DNA of 64,000 nucleotides, from the NCBI GenBank assembly GCA_024180945.1, contig JAKSGN010000007.1:1612001-1676000 (forward strand), written 5' to 3'. Source of the DNA: Macrophomina tecta. Taxonomy: Eukaryota; Ascomycota; Dothideomycetes; Botryosphaeriales; Botryosphaeriaceae. Positions 1 through 12,345 of this stretch are shown in pieces. Below the pieces are notes generated by a model. The model did not search any database and had not been told where the DNA came from. It saw only the letters and a list, made by a program, of their open reading frames with translations. The first letter of the stretch is position 1. Each line of letters starts with the position of its first letter. Both the position numbers and the translations under genes were made by a program.

Positions 1-150
1 CAACACCATGCCGCGCATCACCAACCGCCGAGACTCACCCGCTTCTTATTTCCACGCCCCACCTACTCGCGCTCATCCAACCAGTGGGGCGCGTAACTCA
101 ATAGTTGTCTTTGGTAGAGCGTCTACCACCGTCACCGGCAATTTCTCACC

Positions 151-1653
151 ATGGCTTCGAACATCTCCCTCAGTGTAGAGAAATTCTCCTACACCGACTC
201 GCCCCCAGGACAACTGCGCTGGCACCATGACATCAGTTCTGGCATCGTTTTTACCTACTCTCCGCCATATCTCAAGGTGACCCTCGGGAGGAAAGTGCTA
301 GTATGACTCAGATTGCTTGCCGGACGCCGGATGGGAATCGTACTCGACTGACCCGCTCTCTGATTCCAGGACTCATTTGACGCACACAAGCAAGTTCAAG
401 AAACAGAGGAGACCATCCGGGCCATGACTTCGAGCGGCATCACAGTGTCGAACGACAAGCTTCCCGTCTCAGCCATGATCCGCGAAGGTCAACCCGCTCT
501 CGCAATCAAGCATGCACGATCGTCGAAAGGTGTAGGTGGTCAATTCTGATAGTCTTGGACGATCACGGAAACTGACTTCGATACGCAGGCCAGACGTATT
601 CAGGTCAAATTCCCCTCTACAGACGACCTAACGATTGCCCGCGACATTATGCGACGGGCAGGCATCCGTGTCTTCAACAACTCTGCATCTTCTAGGCCAT
701 CGACTGCGCAAACCGGCATTCGACCTCTGTCAGAGCACAACGCAGGAACCCAGTCAATAATCATTGCGCCACAGAGCGGGTTCGAATTTCTCCATAGGAC
801 GGCCTCCGCAACACTACGAGGCTCGGAAAACCCATCCTCCTCTCCTCGTTTGCGCAGATCCGCCTTCAAACCCCCCATGCATGATGCTCCCAACAGACTG
901 CAAATCTCTCAAGACTATCCACAAGAGCGGATTTTCACAGAAACTTCGACTGACGACAGGCCCTCCACCGCACCGAACTTTGGGTCCGACGAGCCCTTGA
1001 GTGCAATGATGCCTCCGAGACGTGAGCTGCCTTTTAATAGGCCCTATCTACGTGACTCTAGCAAGCGCTTCATTCCAGATGACGGATTTGCTGGAAGCTC
1101 TACTGTCACCATGACGCCATCATCTTCCACACAACGTCCATCTACCGCCGACTTGCCTCCACTCAAGCAGCCAACTTATGCTACTCGTTCAACAACAGTG
1201 ATTGAAAAGAAACCGAAGGCTCCGAACGTGCCACTTACACAGGACTCTGAACTATTGCGGGATCAGTACATTCCAGCGTTTCTGGGCGCTTCCGAGGCTC
1301 TCAGAGATGAGTCACCGCGTCCCAGACCTTCGCTTCTAAAACGTCCTTCATCTGCCCTCAAGGATCTGGAAGATATCAACAAGAAGCAACGGTCTGATCC
1401 GAGCGCGAAAGCCAAACCATCCACCGACAGCCTCAGGGCTGGTGGTAAAGAGAACTATAACCTGACTGACCTGATCAGCCAAGCAGCTCATTCGAGTGAT
1501 CCAAGAATCCTCCCATCGTATGCAGCTCAACCGCAAGAAGTAAGGGACAACATACTGAGTGAATTCTTTGTTAACTGCATTGAAGATGATGACTTCATTA
1601 CGCTCTGTCAAGACGTTGCCGCAAATTGGCGCCGCATCGGGCTGGGGCTGTAG
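151..1653 (+). CDS. Rec114-like meiotic recombination protein
   Basis: Proposed exons are 151-300, 370-531 and 589-1653 (458 residues). Intron 1 starts GTATGA and intron 2 GTAGGT; both carry a CTGAC branch site and end in CAG, and all phases join at zero. The N-terminal ~140 residues look like a compact folded domain. The middle (about residues 150-400) is Ser/Pro-rich and disordered. The extreme C-terminus is a conserved-looking amphipathic segment ending FITLCQDVAANWRRIGLGL. That layout (N-terminal PH-like domain, disordered linker, short C-terminal helix) is known for Rec114, which with Mei4 and Mer2 activates Spo11 to form meiotic double-strand breaks on chromosome axes. The family call rests on overall architecture and the C-terminal motif, so it is tentative. 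The first intron could alternatively start at 277, shortening exon 1 by eight codons. Confidence 0.6.
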
Positions 1654-3472
1654 TGTGCTGATTCCTATATCTGTTATGCTTTTCCGAACCACGAACGGGT
1701 CAGCTGTTGCATTGCGAATTTCTCGCTCATGTGCTGCTTTTCCTTTAAGATACAAGCGTGGCTGATTATATACTGTTTGACTTACTCAGGCAGATAGTCC
1801 CCCGGGTAGAGGAATGTCGGAAGTATTGAAGTAATCCAAAATACCTTGCTTTAGTGGCCTATTTCCCAAGGGTAGAGGTATTCTAGATTTATTGCTAATA
1901 CTTTTGGAAGAGCCCATTTGCTCAATCCATTGCTAGTGCTCAAGCCGCGCCTATCTCTTCCGTTCCGTTGCCTCGTGGCACGAAGTTTATTTTGTATACT
2001 ATAGCTTTTTAGCAGACAGTGTATCCAGTCATCTGATTATAGAACCTACCCGCAAAGTTCTTCAATGCTCCTTAAAGTGAGACTGGGAGTCTCCCGCGGA
2101 TGTTATCAACTCATTACCACGTATCGTGAGATGATCAAAAACTGATAGTCTCATACCTGTAGACGACCTTGAGATCCTACTCGAGGTGTGATTTCCGGTC
2201 GGTTCCGAATACCGGTTAGGGATGGTGTAAAGGAAATTACTAAGAAAGCAAATGGAATGGCGATGAATAACGGGATTCAGCACCATACAACTTGGATTTC
2301 AACAGGCATCCGCAACCTCAAATGACGCGGCTCAACGAAGTACCATCTTTCTGACGGCTGTTTCGGTGACTCGGTGCATTTGATGGACTTGCGGAGATGA
2401 AGGCGAACGGCGTGAGGTTAACATACGTCACAGAGAAACCGCTGCCAAGAAGAAATATTGCTATGGTCAGTGCGTGGCAGACTCTGTCTTCTCCTCTTAA
2501 TTGTAATGTGTCGGCAGTGCCCGGCTGGACGGCCTCGCGAGGTGTATCGTTTGCTCAGTTCGGATGTTGTCCTTTCCCTTTTGTCAAACGACGAGCTCTG
2601 ATAAATCCGTGTACATCACACCTGATCCGAATACCATTATTCTTCTCAAATGGCCTGTTATGCTTCCTTGGTGTTGGCATTTGCGGCTTGGCATCTCATT
2701 TTGCTGAAGCCGACATATGCGATTCATCAGTGACAGAGAACTCTTCTATCCACAGCTATCTATTCATTCATTTTTCCTTCAAGCGAAAAAAAGATTTGTG
2801 AAGCACATCCATCAAATAAATCAAAGTCGACCGCGTGTCGTAGCTAGCCTGTCGCACATTATGCGATCATCTACTTCTTTGCCCCCAAGACCGGGAAAGG
2901 TCGTGGACTGTTGACCAGAAGTTCCAAAGCCTGAAATGCACGACTTGAGCGACACTAGCATATGCAATGAAATATATCTGTTATCTACCATATTCTCTGC
3001 GCCGAAGGAACGCGCCAGTTACGGAAGAAGTACCGATAAATCAATGTAGATGAAATATGGAGCCGTGTGCGCCCACATGCTGAGTAAACCATAAACCGCT
3101 CTGACGGTCGAAATGTTGAGCGAATTTGCCATCAATTCACGGATTCGAGTAAGGTTTGTCTCGCAGTAGTCATAAACCGGACAAGCTAACCTAATAGGAA
3201 AAAATAGTCTGAGGTCAGTTGCGAACGCGAGTGAGGCGACAAGTGGAGTAGTAGGTGCGGCGAATGACCTTCGAAGCCCAAAGGCCAAGACCGCGACACG
3301 CGCAGACAAGAAGCGGTATAAGTTCGGAGAGGTTAGCGTATATGCATTATCTGCGCAAACCATATATACAACGAAAGGAGCCATCGCTCCACGACCGGAG
3401 CCCAGAGATATTAAATCCGCAAAACGCCAACCCGATGCAAGTCGGTATCACACTGTCCCCCTTAGGGAAAAA
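1654..3472. other. Intergenic, no recognisable gene
   Basis: About 1.8 kb between the Rec114-like gene and the small mitochondrial gene. It is more AT-rich than its neighbours. ORFs of 60-170 codons occur on both strands but show no family motif or plausible splice chain. A hydrophobic 121-codon minus-strand frame (3019-3384) has nothing else to support it. Confidence 0.5.
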
Positions 3473-3649
3473 TCAAGCCCACGCCTCGATCCTGGCCATG
3501 AGCTCAACCACCTCTATCGCGTCTTCGCTCGCCCTCCTCATCCTCTGCTCCTTCACATCTTGCTGCCAATCCTCGATCTCCCAGGCGCCCGAGATCTCCT
3601 TACTCGACCTTCCCATGCCGTCGACGGCGATGACCAGCGGTTTGAAGAG

Positions 3650-3883
3650 TCAGATGCCGGTGCGCTTCAGCACGTACATGGCCATGAAGGGCCAGCCCAG
3701 GAGCGCGGTGCCGACGGGCACGTACCACGATGCCGTGCGCCAGAACTTGTTGGCGTAGAAGCCGTAGTTGATAGCGTGCATCTGCGCGCGGTTGACCGGG
3801 TAGCGGCCGTGCGGGTGCGGCTCCGCGACCAGGTTGCGGGCGCTGCGCAGGAAGCTGCGGATGGGCGAGGCGCGGAAGGACAT
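3650..3883 (-). CDS. Small mitochondrial-type single-span membrane protein
   Basis: The frame encodes 77 residues from the ATG at 3883 to a TGA at 3652-3650. The N-terminus (MSFRASPIRSFLRSARNLVA) is Arg/Ser-rich without acidic residues, like a mitochondrial presequence. It is followed by a polar stretch containing HAINYGFYANKFWRTASW and one hydrophobic segment at about residues 53-71 (YVPVGTALLGWPFMAMYVL). This looks like a small inner-membrane subunit or assembly factor, but I do not recognise the family. The same frame stays open for 58 more codons after the TGA, to a second stop at 3475-3473, and that extension also looks coding (see findings). The true product may therefore be 77 or about 136 residues, by splicing around the TGA or by readthrough. 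Confidence 0.6.
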   Translation of the reverse strand: MSFRASPIRSFLRSARNLVAEPHPHGRYPVNRAQMHAINYGFYANKFWRTASWYVPVGTALLGWPFMAMYVLKRTGI

Positions 3884-5397
3884 GTTTGTTGGTTGTTTTG
3901 AATGTGGTGGATTGTTCGAGAGAAACTGCTGATTGTCTGTTCCGTCCGAGATTTTCTTGTTGTTCGTTCGAGGCCGAGAATGCAGAGGTGACTTTGTTTC
4001 CCCCGAAAAACACGAAGAGAGGAGAGTGATTTATTGGTCTGGTGTTGCTTGAAGCCGAAGCCCGGTTCTTTTGTGCAGAAAGGCTGCTGTTGTGTTCAAC
4101 TGTTGTATGACAAACCTACCGTTGCGCAGCAAGCATACATTATATACAGCCCTACGATGTTTGACTTCTGCTCGCCAGTCGGGCGCATCACGACATGTTC
4201 CTCCGGGAGAGAGGGTAAACATCACCTGAGACAAGGGCCAGTACTCATCATCATCGCTTCCTTCCGGCCGTTCGCACCCGAACAGATCGCAATAGGAGGA
4301 ATCAGGGAGCCCAATCCTTCCCGCCGCTCACCAGAAGGGGAGCACGGGCATTGCGGCTCAGCACCATCAGCAGAGAGAACACAAATGAGCAAAGTCCGGG
4401 GAAAGCAGGGAAAAGATTCTGGGAGGCGCGCGGACCACGTTGCGTAAACCCGGAACAGACACGCGGGTACCGTTGGACCAACGCCTTGGGCGCGCAGACG
4501 ATCCCCAGTCTTCCTGTTCGGGACAACCTCAACCCGGATTGGGCGTGACGGATTATCTTGGGACACATTAATTGGTGCGGTGGTCGGCGAGAGGAGGACT
4601 GGGCGAGCCCCGGAAGTGGCGAGCGGATGGGGTGACACGGGCGCGAGCGATCACACCACTCTCTCGCGGTCCTCATCTCACAGCCTTGCGGAACAAATTC
4701 ATCGGCACCGCCCGAAAGGAAAGAAAGAAAACGAAACGATCGGCGTCCAGCTGGCCGCGCGATTGTCAGGCGATGCTGACGGTGTCCCTGATGAGCGTCT
4801 CTTACCGTGCTCTTGTTTCGTGCGAGGAGGACGAAGGAGCGGGAGCGACCAACGGCATCATGAGATATAAGGGCACGTGCGCCTTGCTTAGTCAACAACG
4901 TCAGCAACAGCACGAAGCGCATCGTGAGGTGCAACAATAGCCTACCCTGGAGCCTGGAATGCTGAAACCTATCTGAGAGTAGCACACGAAAACGCCGTGA
5001 ACCGAAGAAGTGATGTCGAACGGGTTATTCTTCTACTTACTGCCGTCTGAATACTAGTACATACCTACGTACCCATGTCTGTTCTCCTCTCTGTCTTCTC
5101 GAATTCTTTGGTATCCAACACATTTCACAAGGCATGTGCCTCTCGGGGCGACTTTCATATCGGAAAGCATCCTCAACGACCTTGAAGGCAACACTGAGCC
5201 TTTTTAAACAGTGCTTGCCATGCAGCCAACTCCATCCCTCATCCATGCAATCAGATCAGACAGATGCCACCATGACGCCAGCCCGAACCACCAGTCCCAT
5301 ATATGCCATATGAATCAGCCAAAAACTCCACACAACACACCTGGCCAATCGCTGTACGAGGCGAAGACGACAGACGAAAAGCCCTTGAATGCAAGGC
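3884..5397. other. Intergenic, no recognisable gene
   Basis: About 1.5 kb upstream of the small mitochondrial gene and downstream of the Ctr86 homologue. Overlapping ORFs on both strands (for example a 227-codon minus frame, 4302-4985) lack motifs, have unbiased composition and conflict with one another. It probably holds the promoter of the 3.9 kb gene and the 3' flank of the Ctr86 homologue. Confidence 0.5.
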
Positions 5398-8300
5398 TCA
5401 CTTCCCGCCCTTGAAGTCCTTATCCAGCTTCGCCAGCGCCGCCGCCTTCTCCGCGTCCTGCCTCGCTCCAGTCACCTGCGCCGGCAGATCACGCATCACC
5501 TGCTGCATGAGGAGATCCAGGTTCGGCGGCTCGCCCAAGCGGCCCGATCCGATTTGTGGCGGCTTCCTCTTCTCTCCGTCCTGGCTGCTCCCAATCCCGG
5601 CAGCATCAGCAGCCGCCTGCACAGCTGCTGCCGCGGCCTTTGCGCTCGCTGCCGCGCCTCCATCCTTGCGTCGAAGCCCTACCTGACCTCGTTGATCCCA
5701 GAACGTCTCGTACCCGTGCTGGTCGAGCACTTCGTTGGGAACAGTGCCTTTGGGCTCGAGCTCCCGGATAAGGTCCTGGTTCTCCTTGTTGCCCTCAAGC
5801 AGGAATCTCAGACACATGATTGCGTGTTCCTTAATGTACGGGTTATGCTCATCATACTGGCAGCATGAGAGGATCGCTTCGATACCCTTGTGTGCCCGCA
5901 CCTGGTCTTGCACCTTTCTTGATTTCCACACCAGCGATGTAAGCACCAAGACCGTGAGCTTCTTGAGGTTTCTCCATTCAAAATCCGATGGCTCCTCGCC
6001 CGGCTCGTCGACGTACTGGTTGTTAGATGCAGGTGCATATGGTTCTGACGGTATTGATGCTGCTGTGGAAGTAATGGACGGGGCGTTTATATCGTAGGGG
6101 CGCTCAACCGCGACTGGGGCAGGCGCTGCATTACTAGGCTGTTCGGGCAATGCTAGTTGCGCGCTCTGAGAGGCGCGTAGATCCGGGATGGCCGGGCCCT
6201 TTCTTGCCTGGAATTGCCCCTTCGGAATGGCAGCGTCCAATTCCTTGAGGAGAGTGACAAGCTCACTAGTGATCTCCCAGTCGGCCATCATCTTCTTCCA
6301 CACATCGTGCTCGGTCAAAATGGCGAAGAACTCAAGATATTGGTACACGCCTTCGTACATCCGCTCCATATCCCACAAATTGAGAGGGAAGTCCTCGGGA
6401 TGTGCGTGTCCTGCTCTGATCTGGCCTTGCAGGAAAATGAGAGCGCAGGTCTGAGGAATGATGTGTCGCCGGAACTCAGTGAACAGGAAGTTCACCATAT
6501 GGACATCCACACGTAGGGGATAGGCTGGTGCGCCATCTTTCCCGGCAGCATTCTGTGCCTGCGTCTGACGAGCCTTGAAGATGTTGGTCAGCAACTTCAT
6601 AATCACTGCCTGTGCGGGAGAAATAATATCCTTCGACCTGCTGGCTGTCAGTTGCGCTTCGATGCGGATTGCGGAGTCTTGACTAACTCTCTGAAGGCAT
6701 GGTAGGAGAATGGCATCAGGCCGTTGGTAAGAATGGCTTCCATAATTTTGACCATGAATTTGAAATACAGCTCTTCCTCGCGTAGATCCCATGCAGCGAC
6801 AAAGATGAGAAGTTCTCGGAGTAGATTTCTGCCATTATCCTGGGCAAGCAGGAGGTGGCAGCGGACGGTGTGCATATTCTTAATGGCCGCCGTCTCTTCA
6901 GACGTCGTGCTATAGCCGGGTGTGCCTTCGGTAGGAGGAACGATTCCCGACATGATGATCATGGGCAGTACTTCGATTTCCGAAGGGCCGAGGATAAGCG
7001 GTACATCGGTCAACAGACCGCGACCGTCATCTCCAGGGACTACATAGTCCTCATCTTCACTGTCTTCCTCTTCGCTGACCTCGTCTCCAATATCCTCAGC
7101 GGGCTCTGTAGCATTTGGAGAGGCTGGTGACACGACCGGTGAAGACGGCGAAACTTCGGATGTGTTCCGATGAGGCACGCGCTCAGGGAATGTTTCGAGG
7201 CGCTTCATTAAATCGTCTTTGCCATTCTGCAGTATGTCGGCACCGTAGGCGGCATTATAGGTCATGCGGAAATCTGCCTCAGTAGCAGGTGGAGGGTCTT
7301 GGGGCTCGGAGCCCAGAGGCATCTTGAGATCCTGAAAGTCCATTCGCGAAGGCCCGTTAGCATAACTCTTCAACAGTTCTGTTGCAGAAACCTGCGGTTG
7401 TACGGCAGGGGCAGCGGGCGTTTTCGACGATGGTGTGAGCATGGCTTTCTTCATGCGTTCGACCTCCATTTGCAGCTGGTTTATGCTGGCGGCCAGAGCA
7501 GCGACATTTTCCTCCTGAGTGGCGTTCGGATCGATCGCCTTAGGTTCGGGCGGCAGCTTCACTGATCTGAGAAGATTTACATCGTGGCGGTACTTGGCGA
7601 TCAGGTCGTTGTAGAGGGTGTGCCATTCCTGTACCAAGGTTATTGCCTGCAAAGCCATAGCAGTCAATGACGAATCTGCTAAAAAAAGGGAAAGCACATA
7701 CGTCTCTGGCTTCCTGAGGCATTTCTTCCCACCTCTTCTTGCATTCAGCTGCAATTTCTGTAGCTCCCGATTTCTCCCCTCTGGCCACAAGCTCCCGCTT
7801 GACCTCCATTCCAACCTTCCCGATATACAGCAGAAACGGCGACGAGGCGGGCTGTTGAGTGCCGGATCCCAGGGCAAAGTCCTCGCCGAAAGCACCGGCA
7901 GACTTTGGGGTCGAGGCGAGAGAAAGGGAGGCAAGCTCTTCGGTCGGCGGAAGAGTGGAATCGCGGGAGCTGTCAAATAGCTCGACCCATAGCATGAGCT
8001 TACGGCGTTCGTTCCGCGCGACGAGGTTGTTCAAAAACTGGAGACATGTGATGAGGAGCTTCTTGTACGAATTGACAACCTCTTGCCACCTCTGCTCGTC
8101 GGCGGTGCCGGCATCTCCGTCGAAACCGCGCGCAGTGACCTTCACGCAGACGCTAATCAGCTTGAATATCTCCTGGTCAAAGTGGGCTTTGGCAGCAAGG
8201 TCTTGGGCGACCTCGCCGGTAGTCAGGACATTGCGGGCGATAGAAACGAGGTCGTTGAGGCGTTCGAGGTCTTTCATGAGGGTTGAGTAGTTTGCCGCGA

Positions 8301-8706
8301 TGAGCGTGCCAGAAGCGCCCTCGAACTCGGGAGCTTGCGGGTCTGCAGGTGCAAAGGAGCGCTGCTCCAGTGACGGAACGGCGTTCTCCAGCAACTCGCA
8401 CAGATCGCGCCATAAGATCTCGCTGGAGCCAATTGATTTCCTCACATCAGGCTCCTTGATTGTCCGCCGCAGTGTCTTCTTGCACATGTCCTGCAGCATC
8501 GCCATCATATCATGTTTTATGTAACCGGGCGACTTGAAGTGGACAATCCAGGGTTGGAGGATAAGGCGCAGTTGGGTTGTGTACGGGTCGGCGGGACTAT
8601 CGTGCGCGGGGGGGCTTGGCTGATCGAGAGAGGCTGATGTCGTAGGGCCTTCGCGACCTGGAGCTAGCGCGTCGGAGACCATACTTGCGCCTGGAGACGT
8701 GGGCAT
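5398..8706 (-). CDS. Ataxin-10 homologue / copper transport protein 86 (Ctr86-like)
   Basis: Exons on the minus strand are 8706-7702, 7646-6688 and 6637-5398 (1,067 residues). Intron 1 (GTATGT...GCAG, 55 nt) joins at phase 0. Intron 2 (GTTAGT...CTGAC...CAGCAG, 50 nt) joins at phase 2. The protein is mostly alpha-helical and repeat-like, with acidic and Pro-rich linkers around residues 480-560. Near residues 875-985 it carries the ataxin-10-type segment (RNLKKLTVLVLTSLVWKSR, then HNPYIKEHAIMCLRFLLEGN), the hallmark of the fungal Ctr86/ATXN10 family. The yeast member is essential and was named for copper transport, but its biochemical role is unclear; the animal homologue is a cytoplasmic armadillo-like protein. 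The start at 8706 is chosen as the first ATG that leads directly into the conserved N-terminal part. Confidence 0.88.
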
Positions 8707-10522
8707 GGCAGCGAACTTTCGGTGGTGTCGCGCAAGCTGTTTGGGCCGACTTTTTCCTCCGCGCTCCCCCGCCGCCGATCTGAGCTGTGACGCACATCCC
8801 TCGACCGCGCTAGCCTCTTTCTGCCTAGAAATGCCGACCACACCGGCAAATCACTCCTTTCGCTTCCACCTCCACTCACCAACTCATTGGTCCAACCAGA
8901 TGAACAGATACTGCACAGGCAGGCCTTGGGAGTGTTAGCATTTAGTAGTTACCAAAGCGAAGGAAGAATTAGAAAGGTGAAAAGATGAGCTCAATCGCCG
9001 CCATCAAATGCATCGCAACATAAAAACCATCTTGAATTCCACAATGGCATAGTGCAGAGTGAAGCCGCAAACCAACTCGAAATTATTCAGTCGCTGATTT
9101 GCTGGACCCAGCTAGAATGTTCGTTTGGCTGTCAAGCTCCACGGATGATCATAAAATTAACTCATTTGGGAGGCGGCACTACACGATTTTAGACGTGCGA
9201 AGCATTGACGTCCTATACTCATTTGCCATTGGATGTACAAGCCTCAGATGACCCCCCAACTGAGCAGCAAAGACTAATAACGTTGAACACACTGGGATAT
9301 GGATCTAACAAGGAGACTTGCGGTTGAACACGACGAAGGCTTAAACGATTTGTCAATTATGCCTCCGCAGGGCATTAAACGGTTGTGGCCATTGTGATTG
9401 ATTCAGCAAATACGGTCCGAGAATACGCCAGAGTTTTCCCGCTTCATGCTCAGCTACTTTTAGGAAGGATTAAACCGCCAAAGCTGAAATCCAGAGTGAA
9501 GAGATGCCCGTACAACTGAACTCTGATCAGGGGCGTAATTGTCCCTTAATTGCTTGGATCAAATTGCTGCAGCACTGCTGAAAGCCGAGTTCGGTGGTCT
9601 AAGGACAAAGCCTGGAATGGATGCGGAATGGTGATTGGACATGCAATTCTGTTATCACCCTAGTTGCTGAGAGCAATTAGGAGCAAGACTAAGGTGTTCC
9701 CACCTGCAGTGCTCGTAGCTTATTTCCGTGCGGTTCAAATGAAGGCGTGCACGAGCTGCACGCTTTTGTAGGATTCGTTTGAGCAGCCTTGATGACGGCT
9801 TACATGCCAAGCACGTGAAAGTATGAGTGGATGGAGAAGCTGCCCGACGCACATAGGACCGTTTGCGGAGACCTGCCAATTCCCGGCACCTCGTTGCTTG
9901 AAGCGACGTGCCACAGCGTTGGGCCAGCAAGACTAGATCCTGAAAGAGAAGCCAACATGCAAAGGGCTGTCTGTCAGACTTACCGGGGAGGAAAGTGATT
10001 GGGCACAAACCAGAAGGGACGACTACAGGTAAACCCTTACACAAAACGCCCATGTGCTGCAAATAAGCGAGCGCGGATCCTAATCTTGGTGCTTTGTCCG
10101 AAGAATGCGGATGTTTCATGAGATGGGAATCAAACCGTCTATCGGTCGTTGCACAAGCACTGAACCAAGAAGGATGAATGTGCGAGAACGAAGGCATTCA
10201 ACGGACGAATTAGGAAATTAGAGATACGTAGTCTTAAGGGTACGCACGTTAATGATGAGATACTGGGACACAACAAAAATCAAGGTATATCTGCTCGCAA
10301 ATGATGACGCGCCCAACTCCCAAAGATATCATCGAGATAAGCCATGCCAAAGCGCCGTACAATGCAACAAAGGAAAATCTAGCGCCGGAATCCATCCGAA
10401 GCCGTTCGCCATGGTGGACCGTTCAACCAAGGAGAGGGTCGATCTGAGTGTGGTGATCACTGAGCCGCAAGGGGAGATACTTGACTGGGGATCTGGAATA
10501 CTGACAGAACCAGGCAGTGAAA
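8707..10522. other. Intergenic, no recognisable gene
   Basis: About 1.8 kb between the promoter side of the Ctr86 homologue and the end of the LAMTOR1-like gene. The part at 8940-9650 is relatively AT-rich and has no long ORF. A 180-codon minus frame (9655-10197) has no motif, signal or splice support, and I do not call it. Confidence 0.5.
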
Positions 10523-11171
10523 TTACTGCCGTCCGACGGGCGAGGGCGCGGATCTGCGATCCAGGCCCAGGACTTCGTCGAATTGGATGGTGAGGGAGCC
10601 ATTGTCAATGACCTTGACATGATCCCAATCTCCCTCCTCGCCCTGTGACTTTGTGATGTCGGCCAGCCACGCAGCTTCTTCATTGTCGACTGCAGTTCCG
10701 GATGAAGATGGCCGGCTGTCTTCCGGGGGGGCCACGGCGGGGAAGCGCTCCATGAAGAGGCGATGGTATTCACTGTGCATTTTGTGGCCTTCGTCGGGGT
10801 GTGCAGATTGCGAGACATCAATCAGCTTGCTACACAGGGCGAGGAAGTCAGCAGCGAGCTGGATAGTGCTAGGGAGAGGCGGAACTTACTCCGACGTCTG
10901 GGCACAGATGCGCTCGAGGGCATCGCGCTGGCGTCTGATCTCCTCAGGATCGGGCTGAGGAGCACTCATACCCATGTGCGGGCCCTGTGCGGCAACGGCG
11001 CCATACTGGTGCTGGTACTGGTCGGGGCCAAGGAGGTGTGAGGCCTCGGAGCGCTGTGCGTAAGGGCGGCGGTCAGTCGCACAGGCAGGCGTGATGTCTG
11101 GAGGGGCAGCATCTTACCTCATCATGCTGAGGCTTGCGGCCAAGGCCTAGGCACGAAGCGCAGATGCCCAT
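10523..11171 (-). CDS. LAMTOR1/Meh1-like scaffold of the EGO (Ragulator) complex
   Basis: Exons on the minus strand are 11171-11118, 11053-10890 and 10829-10523 (174 residues). Both introns have GTAAG donors, CTGAC branch sites and YAG acceptors, with phases 0 and 2. The protein starts MGICASCLGLGR: Gly2 is an N-myristoylation signal followed by Cys4 and Cys7 as palmitoylation candidates, the dual lipid anchor of LAMTOR1/Meh1. A helical region follows (PEEIRRQRDALERICAQTS...DKLIDV), then a polar tail. The family tethers Rag/Gtr GTPases to the vacuole and so recruits TORC1 in response to amino acids. The short first exon encoding only the lipidated tip explains why a single-ORF view misses the start. 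The identification is strong at the N-terminus and moderate overall. Confidence 0.75.
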
Positions 11172-12345
11172 GTGGAATGGAGTCTGTGACGGGGCGCGGC
11201 TGCGAGGACGGCAGAGGGATTTCGGGCCTCAGCTGGCTGGTGTGATGGTGGCTTGCATGGGCCGACGACGCGGGAGATGCAGAAGCGCAGGATCGCGGAC
11301 GGATTGCCAGCACGCTCTCGGGCAGGGAGCTCGGGCTGCTGAGGAGAGCGGAGTGAGGTTGGAACAGAATGTTTGATTATGAGGTTTCGCTTGACATTTC
11401 GGGCGCGCGCAGGAGCCTGCCGGCGCCCGTGCCGATCGCAGCCGACGCTCACGCTCTCGCTCTCACGGCGCCGCTCCAGCCACCTCTTCTACCACAACCA
11501 ACTCCGGCATCCCCCTCTCGCCCGCCGCATTCCTCGGGCTCCAGCTGCCGGCCGCTCGCCGCCGATCGCTCGTCCCCATCGGCCTGGTTCTCCGCGATGT
11601 CAGCCGGGCGCACGCCGTCGTTGTGCAGAAAGCGCCTCTGGTATGCGCCTCCAACAGCGCTGCGTCGGTTTGCGCATGCCGACTCACTGCGCTGCTGGAG
11701 CCTGTATATCCAGTTCTCTTCAAATGTCTCGTCCGCTCGTTGCTGCTCTCGCCTCAACCCGCCTCGGCCGTTTGCTGAGTGCTGTTCCTGCATAATGCCC
11801 ATGCTGTCGGGATCCCCTGCGACGCGTCTCACGCGTTGCCCGCGGGACTTTCGCGTATCCCTTTGTGGGAGATACGAGAAACTAGGTCAAGAGTTGCAAC
11901 CTTCCCTTAGCTCTGCCAGCCCTAGTCCCTCCAGGAGTCTTCCAAGCAAGGGCGCTGTTCCCAGACACACCTCCTGGTTACCAAGAATGGAGACATCGCC
12001 CTCCATCCCGTAGCAACTACACCTGTTTCTTTGAACCACCGTGATCATTTCTGAGCCAGCGCAGGGCTGGTCTCAACTTGCTGCCGTCCTGCCCCTACCT
12101 AGATGCTTCGCGCACGCGTCGTCAGTGCCACCACGGCAAGTCACGAAATGGCGAGAGAGGCCATTGGCTCTGCAAGGCACAATTTTCTCCACCACCTCTT
12201 GCCGTGCCGTTGGCTCCCCGGCCGGCTGTCTTGGTTTTGCTGTCCGTATAAAGCTTTTTGAATGCCACTTGACGCTGCCTTCTTCATTCAACGTCGACAA
12301 ATAACGCTTCGTTGATCGTGCTTGAGCATTCGCCATTCGTTTTGA
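11172..12345. other. Intergenic or ambiguous coding, 11.2-12.3 kb
   Basis: GC-rich flank between the start of the LAMTOR1-like gene and the mucin-like gene. Several overlapping frames of 86-214 codons exist on both strands over 11370-12010, mutually exclusive and without a recognisable motif. The segment at 12230-12345 (GTATAAAGC at 12246-12254, about 100 nt before the ATG) is a plausible core promoter of the mucin-like gene. Confidence 0.45.
12246..12254 (+). promoter_or_regulatory. TATA-like element upstream of the mucin-like gene
   Basis: GTATAAAGC lies about 92 nt upstream of the first ATG (12346) of the secreted Ser/Thr-rich protein, at a distance usual for fungal TATA boxes. This is by consensus only. 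Confidence 0.4.

Noticed and set aside
9655..10197. 180-codon minus-strand ORF
   Set aside because: No motif, no codon bias visible by eye, and no neighbouring exon. Not called.
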